In this document: positions 20,913-30,539 of the stretch, in pieces
Position numbering within the stretch: the stretch's first letter is position 1
How the letters are laid out: each line of letters opens with the position of its first letter
NCBI RefSeq assembly: GCF_018402495.1
Contig: NZ_JAGYIU010000001.1
Coordinates: forward strand, 620,001 to 684,000
From: Pseudoalteromonas sp.
GTDB taxonomy: Bacteria; Pseudomonadota; Gammaproteobacteria; Enterobacterales; Alteromonadaceae
Direction: 5' to 3'
DNA: 64,000 nucleotides
Notes under the pieces: generated by a model
The model's database searches: none
What the model was told of the DNA's origin: nothing
Seen by the model: the letters and a program-made list of their open reading frames with translations, nothing else
Position numbers and translations under genes: made by a program

Positions 20913-22751
20913 ATGGGTTTGTTAGAGAAGTATATGTTTATAAGTTTATTGGTTTTATCTGCAAGTATGGCAAATAGCAATCATTTACCGCCATTATTAC
21001 CATGGGAAGGTAGTAGTACTTCACTACTACAGCAACAGGGACCCTTAACCACAGACTTTGAAATTTCAGCTGGGACATCATCACCTAATTATGCCGATAC
21101 CATGGCATTTGTAGATAGATTGGTTGCGGCTAACCCTACTCAGTTCAAATCAAAAATAATAGGTCATAGTAACAGTAAGCGCGCTATAAAAATGCTAATT
21201 GCTAGTGAGCAAGGTTTTTTTGATGCGGGGCAAATGGCTAATAGCACTAAACCTACCGTACTTATACAGGCAGGTATTCACGCTGGTGAGATTGACGGTA
21301 AAGATGCGATGTTTATGCTGCTTAGAGATATTGCGATAGGTAAGCGCCGTGACATTTTAAAAAAGGTAAATATTTTATTTATCCCAATATTAAACGTTGA
21401 TGGTCACGAGCGTAGTAGTGCGTTTAATCGTATTAATCAGCGTGGCCCTGTCAAAATGGGCTTTAGAACAAACGCTAATAACCTTAATTTAAATCGTGAT
21501 TACACTAAGCTTGATACCCCAGAGGTTAAAAGCGTACTTCAAGTAATTAATGACTATAATCCGAATTTGTATATTGACGTACACGTGACTGATGGGGCTG
21601 ATTACCAATACGATGTAACGTATGGCTATAATCCTGTTTTTTCCAGCGAGTCGCCAGCCATTTCAGATGCGCTTAATCGTTATTTTAAACCTTTGATTGA
21701 TCAAACCCTTGCTGAACAAGGCCATATACCGGGCCCATTAGTATTTGTTATGGATAAGCAAGAATTTAAATCAGGGCTGGCCGGTTGGGTTGCCACACCA
21801 CGGTTTTCAAATGGGTGGGGTGATTTAAAGTCATTGCCTACCATTTTAGTTGAAAACCATTCTTTAAAGCCATACAAGCAACGCGTTTTAGGGACTTATG
21901 TGTTTATAGATGGTGCTATTGAGGCATTATCAGCGCATAAAGATAAACTCGCTAATGCAGTAAAAAAAGAACAAGAATTTGTTCCTAAGCAATTAATTGT
22001 TAAGCGTGGTTATTCGCAGCAGCCAGAATATATTAAGTTTAAAGGTATAGCATACTCTAAAAGCTTGAATGCACTGTCAAATCAGCAAGAGGTAAGTTAT
22101 TTAGGAGAAAAGCTTGAGTATGACAAACTGCCTATTTTTTGGCAAAAAGAGGTGAAGCACACGGTTGAAGTACCAACATCATTTTTTATTCCACCTGTTT
22201 ACACCGATATTATTGAGAAATTAGCCTTGCATGGTGTGTCAATTAATAAGCTCAGTGGTGCCAACACTCAACCCTTAAAAATGGCAAAAGTGGCGCAATA
22301 TAGTTTTGATAAAGCGCCATTTGAGGGGCGTTTCAGAGTGTCGGCTAGTTTTGATTATGTACCGGCTACAAATGTGGATTTAGATGGTTGGTTTGAAGTG
22401 AGTACGCAGCAAAAGGCAGGGGAGTTAGCTGTCCACTTATTACATCCTGAAGCGCCTGATTCATTTTTTGCATGGGGAGAGTTTAATACGATTTTTCAGC
22501 GCACTGAGTATATGGAAAATTATGCTTTGATCCCGTTTGCTGAAAAAATGCTTGCTGATGACCCTAAATTAGCCCAAGAATTTGATAAAAAAGTGAAGCA
22601 GGATAAAGACTTTGCTAAGAACGCTGATGCACGTTTAAATTGGTTATATGAGCATAGCCCATTTTATGATCAAGCTTATTTGAAATACCCAATTTTAATG
22701 TCATATGAAGAGAATATAGTTATTCCAGCGCAAAAAGATAAAGAAATATAA
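20913..22751 (+). CDS. Exported M14-family zinc carboxypeptidase
   Basis: A 612-residue zinc metallopeptidase of the M14 (carboxypeptidase A-like) family. The first two zinc ligands are His123 and Glu126 in GIHAGEIDG, the third His224 in IDVHVTDG, and the catalytic glutamate is probably Glu314 in ILVENHS. The N-terminus is hydrophobic (YMFISLLVLSASMANS), consistent with a signal peptide and action in the periplasm or outside. The ATG at 20934, with GAG six bases upstream, is an alternative start that drops seven residues. The region after residue 400 is not a recognised domain. Substrate specificity cannot be told. It ends one base before the MBL hydrolase gene, so the two form an operon. Confidence 0.85.
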   Translation: MGLLEKYMFISLLVLSASMANSNHLPPLLPWEGSSTSLLQQQGPLTTDFEISAGTSSPNYADTMAFVDRLVAANPTQFKSKIIGHSNSKRAIKMLIASEQGFFDAGQMANSTKPTVLIQAGIHAGEIDGKDAMFMLLRDIAIGKRRDILKKVNILFIPILNVDGHERSSAFNRINQRGPVKMGFRTNANNLNLNRDYTKLDTPEVKSVLQVINDYNPNLYIDVHVTDGADYQYDVTYGYNPVFSSESPAISDALNRYFKPLIDQTLAEQGHIPGPLVFVMDKQEFKSGLAGWVATPRFSNGWGDLKSLPTILVENHSLKPYKQRVLGTYVFIDGAIEALSAHKDKLANAVKKEQEFVPKQLIVKRGYSQQPEYIKFKGIAYSKSLNALSNQQEVSYLGEKLEYDKLPIFWQKEVKHTVEVPTSFFIPPVYTDIIEKLALHGVSINKLSGANTQPLKMAKVAQYSFDKAPFEGRFRVSASFDYVPATNVDLDGWFEVSTQQKAGELAVHLLHPEAPDSFFAWGEFNTIFQRTEYMENYALIPFAEKMLADDPKLAQEFDKKVKQDKDFAKNADARLNWLYEHSPFYDQAYLKYPILMSYEENIVIPAQKDKEI

Positions 22752-22752
22752 G

Positions 22753-23394
22753 ATGAAAATAATCACTATTCCCGTAACCCCGTTTATGCAAAATTGCCGC
22801 ATTATAGTATGTGAACAAACCCAGCAAGCTGTGGTTGTTGACCCTGGCGGTGATGCTGACAGAATTAATGCAGCACTCAAGCAGAATAATTTATCATTGG
22901 CAGCGATTTGGTTAACCCATGGGCATTTAGATCATGTAGGCGCTGCGCATAATTTACGCGAGCAACACAAGGTAAAGATGATTGGTCCCCATGAGGATGA
23001 ATGTTTTTGGTTTGACAATTTACCGATGCAAGCCACTATGTTTGGTTTTAAACCGATTAACTCCTTTTATCCTGATGAATGGTTAGCCCATGGTGATAGT
23101 ATCAAGGTTGGGCAGCTTGAGTTTAAAGTACTTCATTGCCCGGGGCATACGCCAGGCCATGTTGTGTTTTATCAACAAGAACACAATACGGTTATCGTCG
23201 GTGATGTTATTTTTAAAGGTTCAATAGGGCGTACCGACTTTCCTAAAGGCGACAGCAAGCAGCTTATCGATTCTATACTGCAACATATAATGACATTACC
23301 ACCGAACACCGCAATTTTAAGCGGCCATGGTGACAACACCCATGTTGCTCATGAACAGGCTACTAACCCATTTGTAAGTGGCCAGTTTGGTTGA
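22753..23394 (+). CDS. Metallo-beta-lactamase-fold hydrolase (YcbL / glyoxalase II-like)
   Basis: A 213-residue protein with the MBL zinc motif THGHLDHVG (about residues 56-64), a later His in HCPGHTPGHVVFY (about 134), the Asp of VIVGDVIFKGSIGRTDFP (about 155) and a C-terminal LSGHGDNT. This set and the short length resemble E. coli YcbL, which has weak glyoxalase II activity on S-lactoylglutathione. The true substrate is uncertain. It starts one base after the peptidase stop and is probably cotranscribed with it. Confidence 0.85.
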   Translation: MKIITIPVTPFMQNCRIIVCEQTQQAVVVDPGGDADRINAALKQNNLSLAAIWLTHGHLDHVGAAHNLREQHKVKMIGPHEDECFWFDNLPMQATMFGFKPINSFYPDEWLAHGDSIKVGQLEFKVLHCPGHTPGHVVFYQQEHNTVIVGDVIFKGSIGRTDFPKGDSKQLIDSILQHIMTLPPNTAILSGHGDNTHVAHEQATNPFVSGQFG

Positions 23395-23478
23395 TGTGTA
23401 TATTTGTTAAAAATAAGCAGACTGCTTTTTAAAAAAGCTGTATAATTTAACCAATTTATTAGATAAATAAGAAATAAA

Positions 23479-23937
23479 ATGTCTCTAAATCACGTAGATC
23501 GCCAGATATTGGCACTTTTACAACAAGATGCAAGTTTATCAACCGCTGAAATTGCAGATAAAGTAGGTTTGTCTCAGTCTCCGTGTTGGCGTCGCATTGC
23601 CAAACTAGAACAAGATGGCTATATCAAAAGTAAAGTCGCGTTGCTTGATGAAAAAAAACTCGGTTTTGATATGTTAGTCTACGCTCATGTTCGCTTATCA
23701 AATCATGGCAAAAAGAATTTAGCTGAGTTTGAAAAGCTGATTCTTAGCTATGATGAAGTGACTGAATGTTACACCATGGCAGGCACCATGGACTTTATGT
23801 TACGTATTATTTCTCAAGGGATTGAAGGTTATGAGCACTTTGTGCGTGACAACCTCCTTAGCTTAGAGTACGTGCAAGAAGTGCACTCAAACGTGACCAT
23901 GACATGCGTTAAACGTAGCACAGCGCTGCCATTATAA
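23479..23937 (+). CDS. Lrp/AsnC-family transcriptional regulator
   Basis: A 152-residue regulator with an N-terminal winged helix-turn-helix (DRQILALLQQDASLSTAEIA, then VGLSQSPCWRRIAKLEQDGYI, residues 7-50) and a C-terminal RAM ligand-binding domain (about 68-145). Family members respond to amino acids. It is shorter than Lrp itself (164) and lacks Lrp's N-terminal tail, so it is more likely a specific regulator. It is a single gene after the peptidase-hydrolase pair and is followed by a terminator. The target genes cannot be seen here. Confidence 0.9.
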   Translation: MSLNHVDRQILALLQQDASLSTAEIADKVGLSQSPCWRRIAKLEQDGYIKSKVALLDEKKLGFDMLVYAHVRLSNHGKKNLAEFEKLILSYDEVTECYTMAGTMDFMLRIISQGIEGYEHFVRDNLLSLEYVQEVHSNVTMTCVKRSTALPL

Positions 23938-24293
23938 GAATCCTAGAAACGTTATGGTAGCTGCTCTTTAATTACGTCCATACCATAATTTGCACGACTT
24001 AGTTCAAATATGCTTACTTTAAAAGTAAACATTGATAAGCGAAAGATGTATGCCTTTCGCTTTTTAATGCACTTCTAGGGCCTTATATGGACTCCCCGAA
24101 AATGTCAAAAAGAAAAAGTTAAAATAAATTTAGATGCTAGCTTATATACGGGCTCAAATTGAGGAGCTACCTCTGGCCTCTTATGTATTCGCACCTTCAT
24201 GACTTTTCTGTTGAGCAGTTTATGAAACTTCAGACCCTAACAGTCTATTGAAGGTTGGTCTTACCTATTTTAAGCGCTCTTTTTTGACAAATT
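23938..24293. other. Gap holding a terminator and the noncoding end of an IS110 remnant
   Basis: The first 130 bases contain the terminator of the Lrp-type gene. The rest, up to the transposase stop at 24294, is probably the noncoding end of the IS110 element. No gene is evident. Confidence 0.45.
24037..24065 (+). terminator. Terminator after the Lrp-type regulator
   Basis: AAGCGAAAG and CTTTCGCTT form a 9-bp stem with an 8-nt loop and three more Ts. Confidence 0.75.
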
Positions 24294-25247
24294 TTAAGCC
24301 GCAAGTAATTTCGGCTGATATTCTTTATTATGCTTTTGCATTGCAAAAGCCGTTCTTATCGTTTTATTCGCTAAAGCAATCGCTGCTACTTTTTTTCCTC
24401 GACGTTCGGTTAATGCTTTTAACCATACATCTTTTTCACTGCGACTTTCTCTTTTTTCTAGTTGGGAAACAACAGCTAATGCACCTTTAAACAAAGCACT
24501 TCGCAGCTTCTTATTTCCTATCACTTTAGATATCGAGCCTATTTTTTCTTTACCACCACTGCTATGTTGTACAGGTGTCAAACCAAAGCAAGCGGCGGCT
24601 TCTCGACCACTTTTGAAATGTGTCGCATCACCTAGTGCTATTTTTATCAAGACTGCACAGACTGGACCGACTCCCTCCAAGGCTTGTAAGCGATTACAGG
24701 TTTTATCTTCTTTAACTATTTCATGCAGTTGTTTTTCAATCTGCTTTGCTTCTTCAATTGTCTCCTTAAAGCGTTGAAAAAGGAGGTCAATTGAAAAGCG
24801 AAATGAGGATGTTAAACTATTTTCTGCGTCTTCTAGTATCTCTGGTATAGCGCGAATTAATGGGGTATCACCTTGAGCTATTGGGTACCCTAACTCCAAA
24901 AGCAAACCTCTGAGTTGGTTACTTAAACTTACTTTTTGTTTGACCAATAAATCACGCATACATTCAATGCCTTGCAGGCATTGCTCCTGCACTGAAAGTA
25001 ATCGGCTTTCTTTAATATGAGGCTGGCGAGCGGTAACAGAAATAGCCAGCGCATCATTAGCATCTGTTTTTTGTCCTTGACGAAACGCTTTTACTTGTCG
25101 TGCATTAACTGCTTTTACTTGGTGACCAGCTTGTTTAGCAAAGCGTGCCCAATAATGTGTTCCGTCACACGACTCCATAGCAACTAAAGATTGCTTCTCT
25201 TTAATTAATAATTCTTTAAGTTTAGCTCTTGTGATTGCTTTTTGAAT
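24294..25247 (-). pseudogene. IS110-family transposase, N-terminally truncated
   Basis: The frame encodes most of an IS110/IS1111 transposase: AMESCDGTHYWARFAKQAGH and TDANDALAI from the DEDD part, and LEGVGPVCAVLIKIALGDA plus GLTPVQHSSGGKEKIG from the C-terminal domain with its likely catalytic serine. The first ATG is at 25178, but the same frame reads upstream as homologous sequence (KAITRAKLKELLIKEKQSLVA) to a TGA at 25248-25250. About 30 residues, including the usual GIDLAK segment with the first catalytic Asp, are missing. The element should be immobile on its own. It lies just upstream of the histidine kinase gene. IS110 elements usually lack terminal inverted repeats, so the ends cannot be set exactly. 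Confidence 0.85.
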
Positions 25248-25358
25248 TCAAGTATTCATTGTTTGCGATAGGCTTATTAAAAAGTAAGACAGTTGGTAGT
25301 GCTATAGCTGATGATAACTCGATATAATAACTGCAAATTTACAAGGTAATTATTAATT

Positions 25359-26432
25359 TTGAATTGGCAGTCTTTAATTGATAACAGGCAACGTTTTTTC
25401 TGGCTTTTGCAAATTGCAGGTTGGATAGGCTATGCGTTAGTTAACTACATTGGTTCTAAAGTATTCGAAATGCGTGATATTTACGTATTCGTTATTTTAC
25501 TAAACGCCTATGCGGGCTGTTTAATGACTGTGCCTTTGCGTTATATATATCGCAAAATTTGGAATGCCTCACCTTGGGTATTAATTATTGTTGTATTTGG
25601 CGCCTCTTATATAACCGGTACATTATGGGCCGTGGTGCAAAAGTTTAACCTGTGGGAAATTTATCGCCACGGATACCGTCCTGAAGAATGGTTTTACTAT
25701 TTACAACAAGGGTTGGATTCTGTTTACATTATTTTATGTTGGAGTGGTTTGTATTTTGGGGTGAAATATTACCAATTACTACAAAGTGAACGTCAAAAAG
25801 CATTAAAAGCAACCACAATGGCGCATGAAGCACAGTTAAAAATGCTCAGATATCAGCTAAATCCTCATTTTTTGTTTAATACACTCAATGCTATTTCAAC
25901 TTTAATTTTGGTGAAAGAAAATAAAGATGCTAACTTAATGGTGTCTAAATTGAGTGATTTCTTGCGTTACACACTCAATACTGATCCAATTAAAAAAGTA
26001 CCCCTAGAGCAAGAGTTGCACGCATTAATGCTTTACTTAGAGATTGAGCGAGTACGCTTTGACGAACGCTTACAAGTTAATGTAGAGGTATGTGAACAGG
26101 CTAAGCAAGCTTTAGTACCAAGCTTAATACTGCAACCTATTATAGAAAATGCCATTAAATACGCTATTGCTCACATGGCACAAGGGGGCGTTATTGATAT
26201 AAAAGCGCAAGTATTTGCCAATGAATTATTACTTGAAGTAGGCGATAATGGTCCAGGCACTGATATTGAAAATGGCCAGTTAGTTAATGCACAAGGCGTA
26301 GGGGTGGCAAACACCCAAGATAGATTAAAAACGCTCTACGAAAATAATTACTCGTTTGTATTATCACATAATACGCCAAGTGGATTAAAAGTTAATCTGC
26401 GAGTCCCGTTTGAGAAGGCTGTGAAGAAATGA
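25359..26432 (+). CDS. LytS-family sensor histidine kinase
   Basis: A 357-residue membrane kinase: about four hydrophobic segments (residues 12-135), a short coiled stretch, then the His_kinase domain with the phosphorylated histidine at His170 in LNPHFLFNTLNAIS, and an ATPase domain with ILQPIIENAIKYAI and GDNGPGTDI. This architecture is that of kinases paired with LytTR-type regulators (YpdA/BtsS-like). The start is a TTG at 25359, supported by the first membrane helix beginning soon after; an ATG at 25470 would remove it. The stop overlaps the response regulator start by four bases (ATGA). The signal is unknown. Confidence 0.88.
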   Translation: MNWQSLIDNRQRFFWLLQIAGWIGYALVNYIGSKVFEMRDIYVFVILLNAYAGCLMTVPLRYIYRKIWNASPWVLIIVVFGASYITGTLWAVVQKFNLWEIYRHGYRPEEWFYYLQQGLDSVYIILCWSGLYFGVKYYQLLQSERQKALKATTMAHEAQLKMLRYQLNPHFLFNTLNAISTLILVKENKDANLMVSKLSDFLRYTLNTDPIKKVPLEQELHALMLYLEIERVRFDERLQVNVEVCEQAKQALVPSLILQPIIENAIKYAIAHMAQGGVIDIKAQVFANELLLEVGDNGPGTDIENGQLVNAQGVGVANTQDRLKTLYENNYSFVLSHNTPSGLKVNLRVPFEKAVKK

Positions 26433-27253
26433 CAAGAATAAAAACGCTTATTGTTGATGATGAACCATTAGCACGTAAAGGTTTAGCCGTCAGGCTTGAA
26501 GAGTTTTCTGATATTGAAGTGATCAAACTGTGTAGTTCAGGTTTTGATGCGATTGAAAGTTGTAAAAACGAAAAAATTGATCTCGTATTTCTTGATATTC
26601 AAATGCCTGGTATGAACGGTTTTGAAGTGGCACGTGCTTTAAGTGAAAGCAGTAAAGATTTACCTGCCATTGTGTTTGTTACGGCGTTTGATCACTTTGC
26701 TGTTAAAGCATTTGAAATTCATGCTTTAGATTACATTTTAAAACCCGTTGATGATAACAGATTAAAACAGGCGGTAGAAAAAGTGCATACCTATTTAAAA
26801 ACTCAGCAGGATAACGCCCATAAGAAAAAACTAGCGAGTTTCGTAGCAGGAATAACAGGCAATAACTGCGAAGAAATTTTAAAGAAATTAGCCACTGGCG
26901 ATACTTTAACTGATCGTCGCTATCCTGAGTCATTGGCCGTGAAAGAGCAGGGCGAAATTGTCAGAGTACCCGTTGCCACGATACAGTGGGTAGATGCGGC
27001 AGGTGATTACATGTGTCTGCATTGCCAAGATGGGCAAACGCATATATTACGTAAAACCATGAAAGAGCTTGAACAAGAATTGGATCCAAGCCTATTTGTA
27101 CGTGTTCATCGCAGCGCGATTGTTAACACCAAACAAATTAGCAAGCTGGTAACTCAGGTTAGTGGTGAATATTTATTAGTGTTAGATAACGGACAAGAGC
27201 TTAAAGTAAGTAGAAGTTACCGTGATAAAGTAAAAGCAGCATTAGCTAGCTAA
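26429..27253 (+). CDS. LytTR-family response regulator
   Basis: A 274-residue regulator with an N-terminal receiver domain (about 1-125): acidic Asp10-Asp11, phospho-acceptor Asp56 in VFLDIQMPG, Thr in VFVTAFDH and Lys in YILKPVDDNRL. The C-terminal LytTR DNA-binding domain spans about 170-270 and includes LFVRVHRSAIVNTKQI. It is cotranscribed and translationally coupled with the kinase gene. Typical targets of such systems are membrane transporters or surface genes; no target is visible here. Confidence 0.92.
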   Translation: MTRIKTLIVDDEPLARKGLAVRLEEFSDIEVIKLCSSGFDAIESCKNEKIDLVFLDIQMPGMNGFEVARALSESSKDLPAIVFVTAFDHFAVKAFEIHALDYILKPVDDNRLKQAVEKVHTYLKTQQDNAHKKKLASFVAGITGNNCEEILKKLATGDTLTDRRYPESLAVKEQGEIVRVPVATIQWVDAAGDYMCLHCQDGQTHILRKTMKELEQELDPSLFVRVHRSAIVNTKQISKLVTQVSGEYLLVLDNGQELKVSRSYRDKVKAALAS

Positions 27254-27269
27254 CTTTAATAAATAGCAT

Positions 27270-27300
27270 AAAAAACGCGAGCTTTTAGCTCGCGTTTTTT
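27270..27300. terminator. Bidirectional terminator between the LytTR gene and pykA
   Basis: AAAAAACGCGAGC-TTTTA-GCTCGCGTTTTTT: an 8-bp GC-rich stem flanked by A and T runs between two convergent genes. Confidence 0.92.
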
Positions 27301-27313
27301 ATGCGTGTTACGA

Positions 27314-28750
27314 TTACGAAACCGTGACTATTTTCATCGTGTTGGTTGCACCAATCGTTTCCATCGCATCACCGTGGGTAATAATCACGGTATCGCCTGC
27401 TTGTAATGAGCCTGCAGCTACGAGTGTGCTTAATGCATCTTTAACCATGCTGTCTTTTTCACATTTTGTAGAGTCAAAAAACACAGGGTAAACACCACGA
27501 TACAGTGCTGTTTGACCTAATGTACTTGCATGACGTGAAAGTGAATAAATAGGAAGTCCAGAGCTAATACGCGACATCAATTTTGCCGTGCTACCCGACT
27601 CAGTTAGGGTGATAATCGCTTTAACTGAGTCTAAGTGGTTAGCTGCATACATAGCTGATAAGGCAATTGATTCGGCATTGGAAGAAAAACGGCTATCTAA
27701 ACGATGTTTAGAAACGTGTGTTTCTTTTTGCGACTCAGCACCTAAACAAACACGCGCCATAGTAGCAACGGTTTCTTCCGGGTAATCACCAGCGGCTGTT
27801 TCAGCAGAAAGCATCACTGCATCTGTGCCATCAAGTACTGCATTGGCAACATCCATAACTTCTGCGCGTGTTGGCATAGGGTTATCGATCATCGATTCCA
27901 TCATTTGCGTAGCGGTTACAACGGTACGATTTAATGAACGAGCACGACGAATAATGAGTTTTTGTTTACCCATCAGTGCAGCATCACCAATTTCAACACC
28001 TAAGTCGCCACGGGCAACCATAACAGCGTCAGAGGCTAAAATAATGTCATCAACTGCTTCTTGTGTTTCTACTGCTTCAGCACGCTCAATTTTAGCTAAA
28101 AGCTGTGCATTAGAACCTGCTGCCTCCGCTAGTGAGCGCACATAACGCATATCATCGCCACTGCGAGGAAAAGAAACCGCGATATAATCAACACCAATTT
28201 CAGCAGCGGTGATTAAATCTTCTTTATCTTTTTCTGTAAATGCAGGTGCCGTTAAGCCACCACCTAAACGGTTAATCCCTTTATTATTAGAAAGTACGCC
28301 GCCAACAGTCACAACGGTGTGAACTAAGTGACCTTCAACACTTTCTACAGTAAGTTGAATTAAGCCATCGTTTAATAGCAATAAATCACCTGGGGCAACA
28401 TCTTGTGGTAGCTCTTTGTAGTCAATACCGACGGCCTTAATATCGCCTTGGCCTTTTTCCATTTTGGCATCAAGAATAAATTTTGCACCAACAGATAAGG
28501 TCACTTTGCCTTCTTTGAAGGTTGAAACGCGAATCTTTGGGCCTTGTAAGTCAGCGAGAATCGCGATGTGCTTACCAAGTTTAGTTGCAATATCTCGAAC
28601 AGCTTGTGCACGGTCTTTATGATCTTGTGCAACACCGTGTGAGAAATTTAATCGAACGACATTTGCGCCTGCACGAATAATTTTTTCTAAGTTATTATCT
28701 CTATCTGTTGCAGGTCCAAGTGTCGCGACTATTTTTGTACGTCTTAACAT
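27314..28750 (-). CDS. pykA: Pyruvate kinase (PykA type)
   Basis: A 478-residue enzyme converting phosphoenolpyruvate and ADP to pyruvate and ATP. It follows E. coli PykA (480) closely: [45 protein letters not shown], and [20 protein letters not shown], which is the pyruvate kinase signature region. The C-terminal allosteric domain begins near residue 345. I start at the ATG at 28750, which has GGAG six bases upstream and lines up with PykA; a longer frame to 28840 is unsupported. A palindromic operator-like site overlaps a good -35 element upstream. It is divergent from gnd. Confidence 0.95.
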   Translation of the reverse strand: MLRRTKIVATLGPATDRDNNLEKIIRAGANVVRLNFSHGVAQDHKDRAQAVRDIATKLGKHIAILADLQGPKIRVSTFKEGKVTLSVGAKFILDAKMEKGQGDIKAVGIDYKELPQDVAPGDLLLLNDGLIQLTVESVEGHLVHTVVTVGGVLSNNKGINRLGGGLTAPAFTEKDKEDLITAAEIGVDYIAVSFPRSGDDMRYVRSLAEAAGSNAQLLAKIERAEAVETQEAVDDIILASDAVMVARGDLGVEIGDAALMGKQKLIIRRARSLNRTVVTATQMMESMIDNPMPTRAEVMDVANAVLDGTDAVMLSAETAAGDYPEETVATMARVCLGAESQKETHVSKHRLDSRFSSNAESIALSAMYAANHLDSVKAIITLTESGSTAKLMSRISSGLPIYSLSRHASTLGQTALYRGVYPVFFDSTKCEKDSMVKDALSTLVAAGSLQAGDTVIITHGDAMETIGATNTMKIVTVS

Positions 28751-29100
28751 TAAATTCTCCTGTGTGCTTTTTTTAAGCAAGTTGACGGTTATTTTGTTTT
28801 TAGCGATTACTAATAAAGAGCAATCTTTAGTTTTCTGCAATTTTTATAACATTGCGACTATTATATACAAAATGAATATGTCATCATTATGACACCGGTG
28901 TCAAATAGCGTCAATGATCTAAAAATTTAATTAGCATTGCTATTTCTTCCCCTGTTAGGGCGGTTGTTTGATATAATTGCGGCGTTTATATTAACTGTAA
29001 TAAATGCATGTGGCTTTGCTCATGGCTGCGGTCTGAGTATAATGCATGCGGTATTATTTTAATTTACTAACCAAATAGTTGTTACCGAGGAGGGCACTAA
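28751..29100. other. Divergent pykA/gnd promoter region
   Basis: This 350-base gap contains the palindrome at 28890-28903 and probable promoters for both genes. On the minus strand TTGACA overlaps the palindrome and CATATT follows 18 bases later. GAGGAGGG lies just before the gnd start. Confidence 0.6.
28890..28903. promoter_or_regulatory. 14-bp perfect palindrome, LacI-type operator candidate
   Basis: TGACACCGGTGTCA is self-complementary over all 14 bases with a central CG, the form of many LacI-family sugar-regulator operators. Its edge overlaps a TTGACA -35 element for pykA on the minus strand, so repression by promoter occlusion is plausible. The binding protein is not identified. Confidence 0.55.
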
Positions 29101-30474
29101 ATGCAAGTTGCATTAGTAGGGTTAGGCGTTATGGGGAAAAATCTTGCCCTAAACTTGATTGAAAAAGGGATAACGCTGGTCGCTTATGACAAAAACCCAA
29201 ATGCGGGTGAAGAGTTACTAAGTTGTGCTAAATCACAAGGCATGGCTGATAAACTTCACATTGTCTCTGATTTAGGGGATATGGTTAGGCGTTTAGACAC
29301 ACCGCGTTCTATTTTATTACTTGTCCCTGCGGGTGAGTTGGTTGATGCTGTTTGCAACGAGCTTATTGAAGCGGGAGTTCAGTGTAGTGACATTATTGTT
29401 GATTGTGGTAACAGTAATTACAAAGACGGGATTAACCGTAAGCTCAAATACCAAGATAAGTTTGAATTTGCCACTATGGGTATTTCAGGCGGTGCAGAGG
29501 GTGCACGTCATGGCCCAGCTATGATGGCCAGTGGATCTGAAGGTGGTTGGGAGCGTGTTGAGCCATGGTTTACAAAGGTTGCTGCAAGCTATAAAGGCGA
29601 ATCGTGTTTTGCACGTGTAGGCCAGTCGGCCAGCGGCCATTTTGTAAAAATGGTTCATAACGGAATTGAGTATGCACTTATGCAACTGATTGCAGAAGTA
29701 TATCAGCTATTGCGTCACGGTACTAATCGCTCACCTAAAGAAATTGCAGAGATATTTAACGAATGGTCTCAAGGGCAGCTAAATAGCTATTTACTGTCAA
29801 TTTCAAGCCATATTTTATCACTTGAAAATTCGCATAATGTGCCGCTTGTAGATTTAATTGACAATAAAGTAGGCGCAAAAGGCACCGGTTTATGGACAGC
29901 ACAAAACGCCCTTGAATTAGGTATTGCGGTACCGTCATTAGTGGCTGCTGTACAAGCTCGTCATTTAACCAATGCGTGTAATACGACTGCCGCACAAGAG
30001 ATGACGTACAGTGCACAAAATACCACGCAAGTTGATATTGATTTAGATGAATTAAAAGATGCGTTTACCCTTGCGAGCCTGTTGGCATACCGTCAAGGAC
30101 TTGCATTAATTAAAGGCGCTTCACGTACTCATCAATGGAAAGTTGATTTAGCTAAAACGCTACAAACATGGCGTGCAGGGTGTATTATTCGTGCTGATTA
30201 CCTAGATAGTGTAGCGCAAGGCGTTGAGTTTATTGATACCCTTGAAAAAGAGTCATTAGCGATGCGTAAAGTGACTGGCCAAGCTATTATGACTGGTCTG
30301 GCGTTTCCTGTGCTTAGTGCAACACAAACCTACTTAGCAACGCTAACAACACCAAGTAATGGGCACTTAGTTCAAGCCCAGCGTGATTACTTTGGTGAGC
30401 ATGGCATTAAAACCCACAGTGGTGAAACGTGTCATTTAACTGACTTAGTTGATATTGACGCAAAAGTTCGTTAA
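29101..30474 (+). CDS. gnd: 6-phosphogluconate dehydrogenase, decarboxylating
   Basis: A 457-residue oxidoreductase that converts 6-phosphogluconate to ribulose 5-phosphate and CO2, producing NADPH in the pentose phosphate pathway. The N-terminal Rossmann motif is VALVGLGVMGKNLALN. The signature MGISGGAEGARHGPAMMASG sits near residue 125 and the catalytic region GHFVKMVHNGIEYALMQ near 180-196, with the conserved Lys and Asn. The length fits the dimeric long form (about 468 in E. coli). GAGGAGGG precedes the ATG. It is divergent from pykA, sharing a region with a palindrome, and is followed by a terminator. Confidence 0.93.
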   Translation: MQVALVGLGVMGKNLALNLIEKGITLVAYDKNPNAGEELLSCAKSQGMADKLHIVSDLGDMVRRLDTPRSILLLVPAGELVDAVCNELIEAGVQCSDIIVDCGNSNYKDGINRKLKYQDKFEFATMGISGGAEGARHGPAMMASGSEGGWERVEPWFTKVAASYKGESCFARVGQSASGHFVKMVHNGIEYALMQLIAEVYQLLRHGTNRSPKEIAEIFNEWSQGQLNSYLLSISSHILSLENSHNVPLVDLIDNKVGAKGTGLWTAQNALELGIAVPSLVAAVQARHLTNACNTTAAQEMTYSAQNTTQVDIDLDELKDAFTLASLLAYRQGLALIKGASRTHQWKVDLAKTLQTWRAGCIIRADYLDSVAQGVEFIDTLEKESLAMRKVTGQAIMTGLAFPVLSATQTYLATLTTPSNGHLVQAQRDYFGEHGIKTHSGETCHLTDLVDIDAKVR

Positions 30475-30490
30475 TAAATCTAAGTAAACT

Positions 30491-30518
30491 AAAAGGACGC
30501 TAGGTAGCGTCCTTTTTT
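30491..30518 (+). terminator. Terminator after gnd
   Basis: AAAAGGACGCTA-GGTAGCGTCCTTTTTT: a 9-bp stem (AGGACGCTA with TAGCGTCCT, sharing central bases) and a T run. Confidence 0.9.
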
Positions 30519-30539
30519 GTTATTCGCATAACTGATCAC

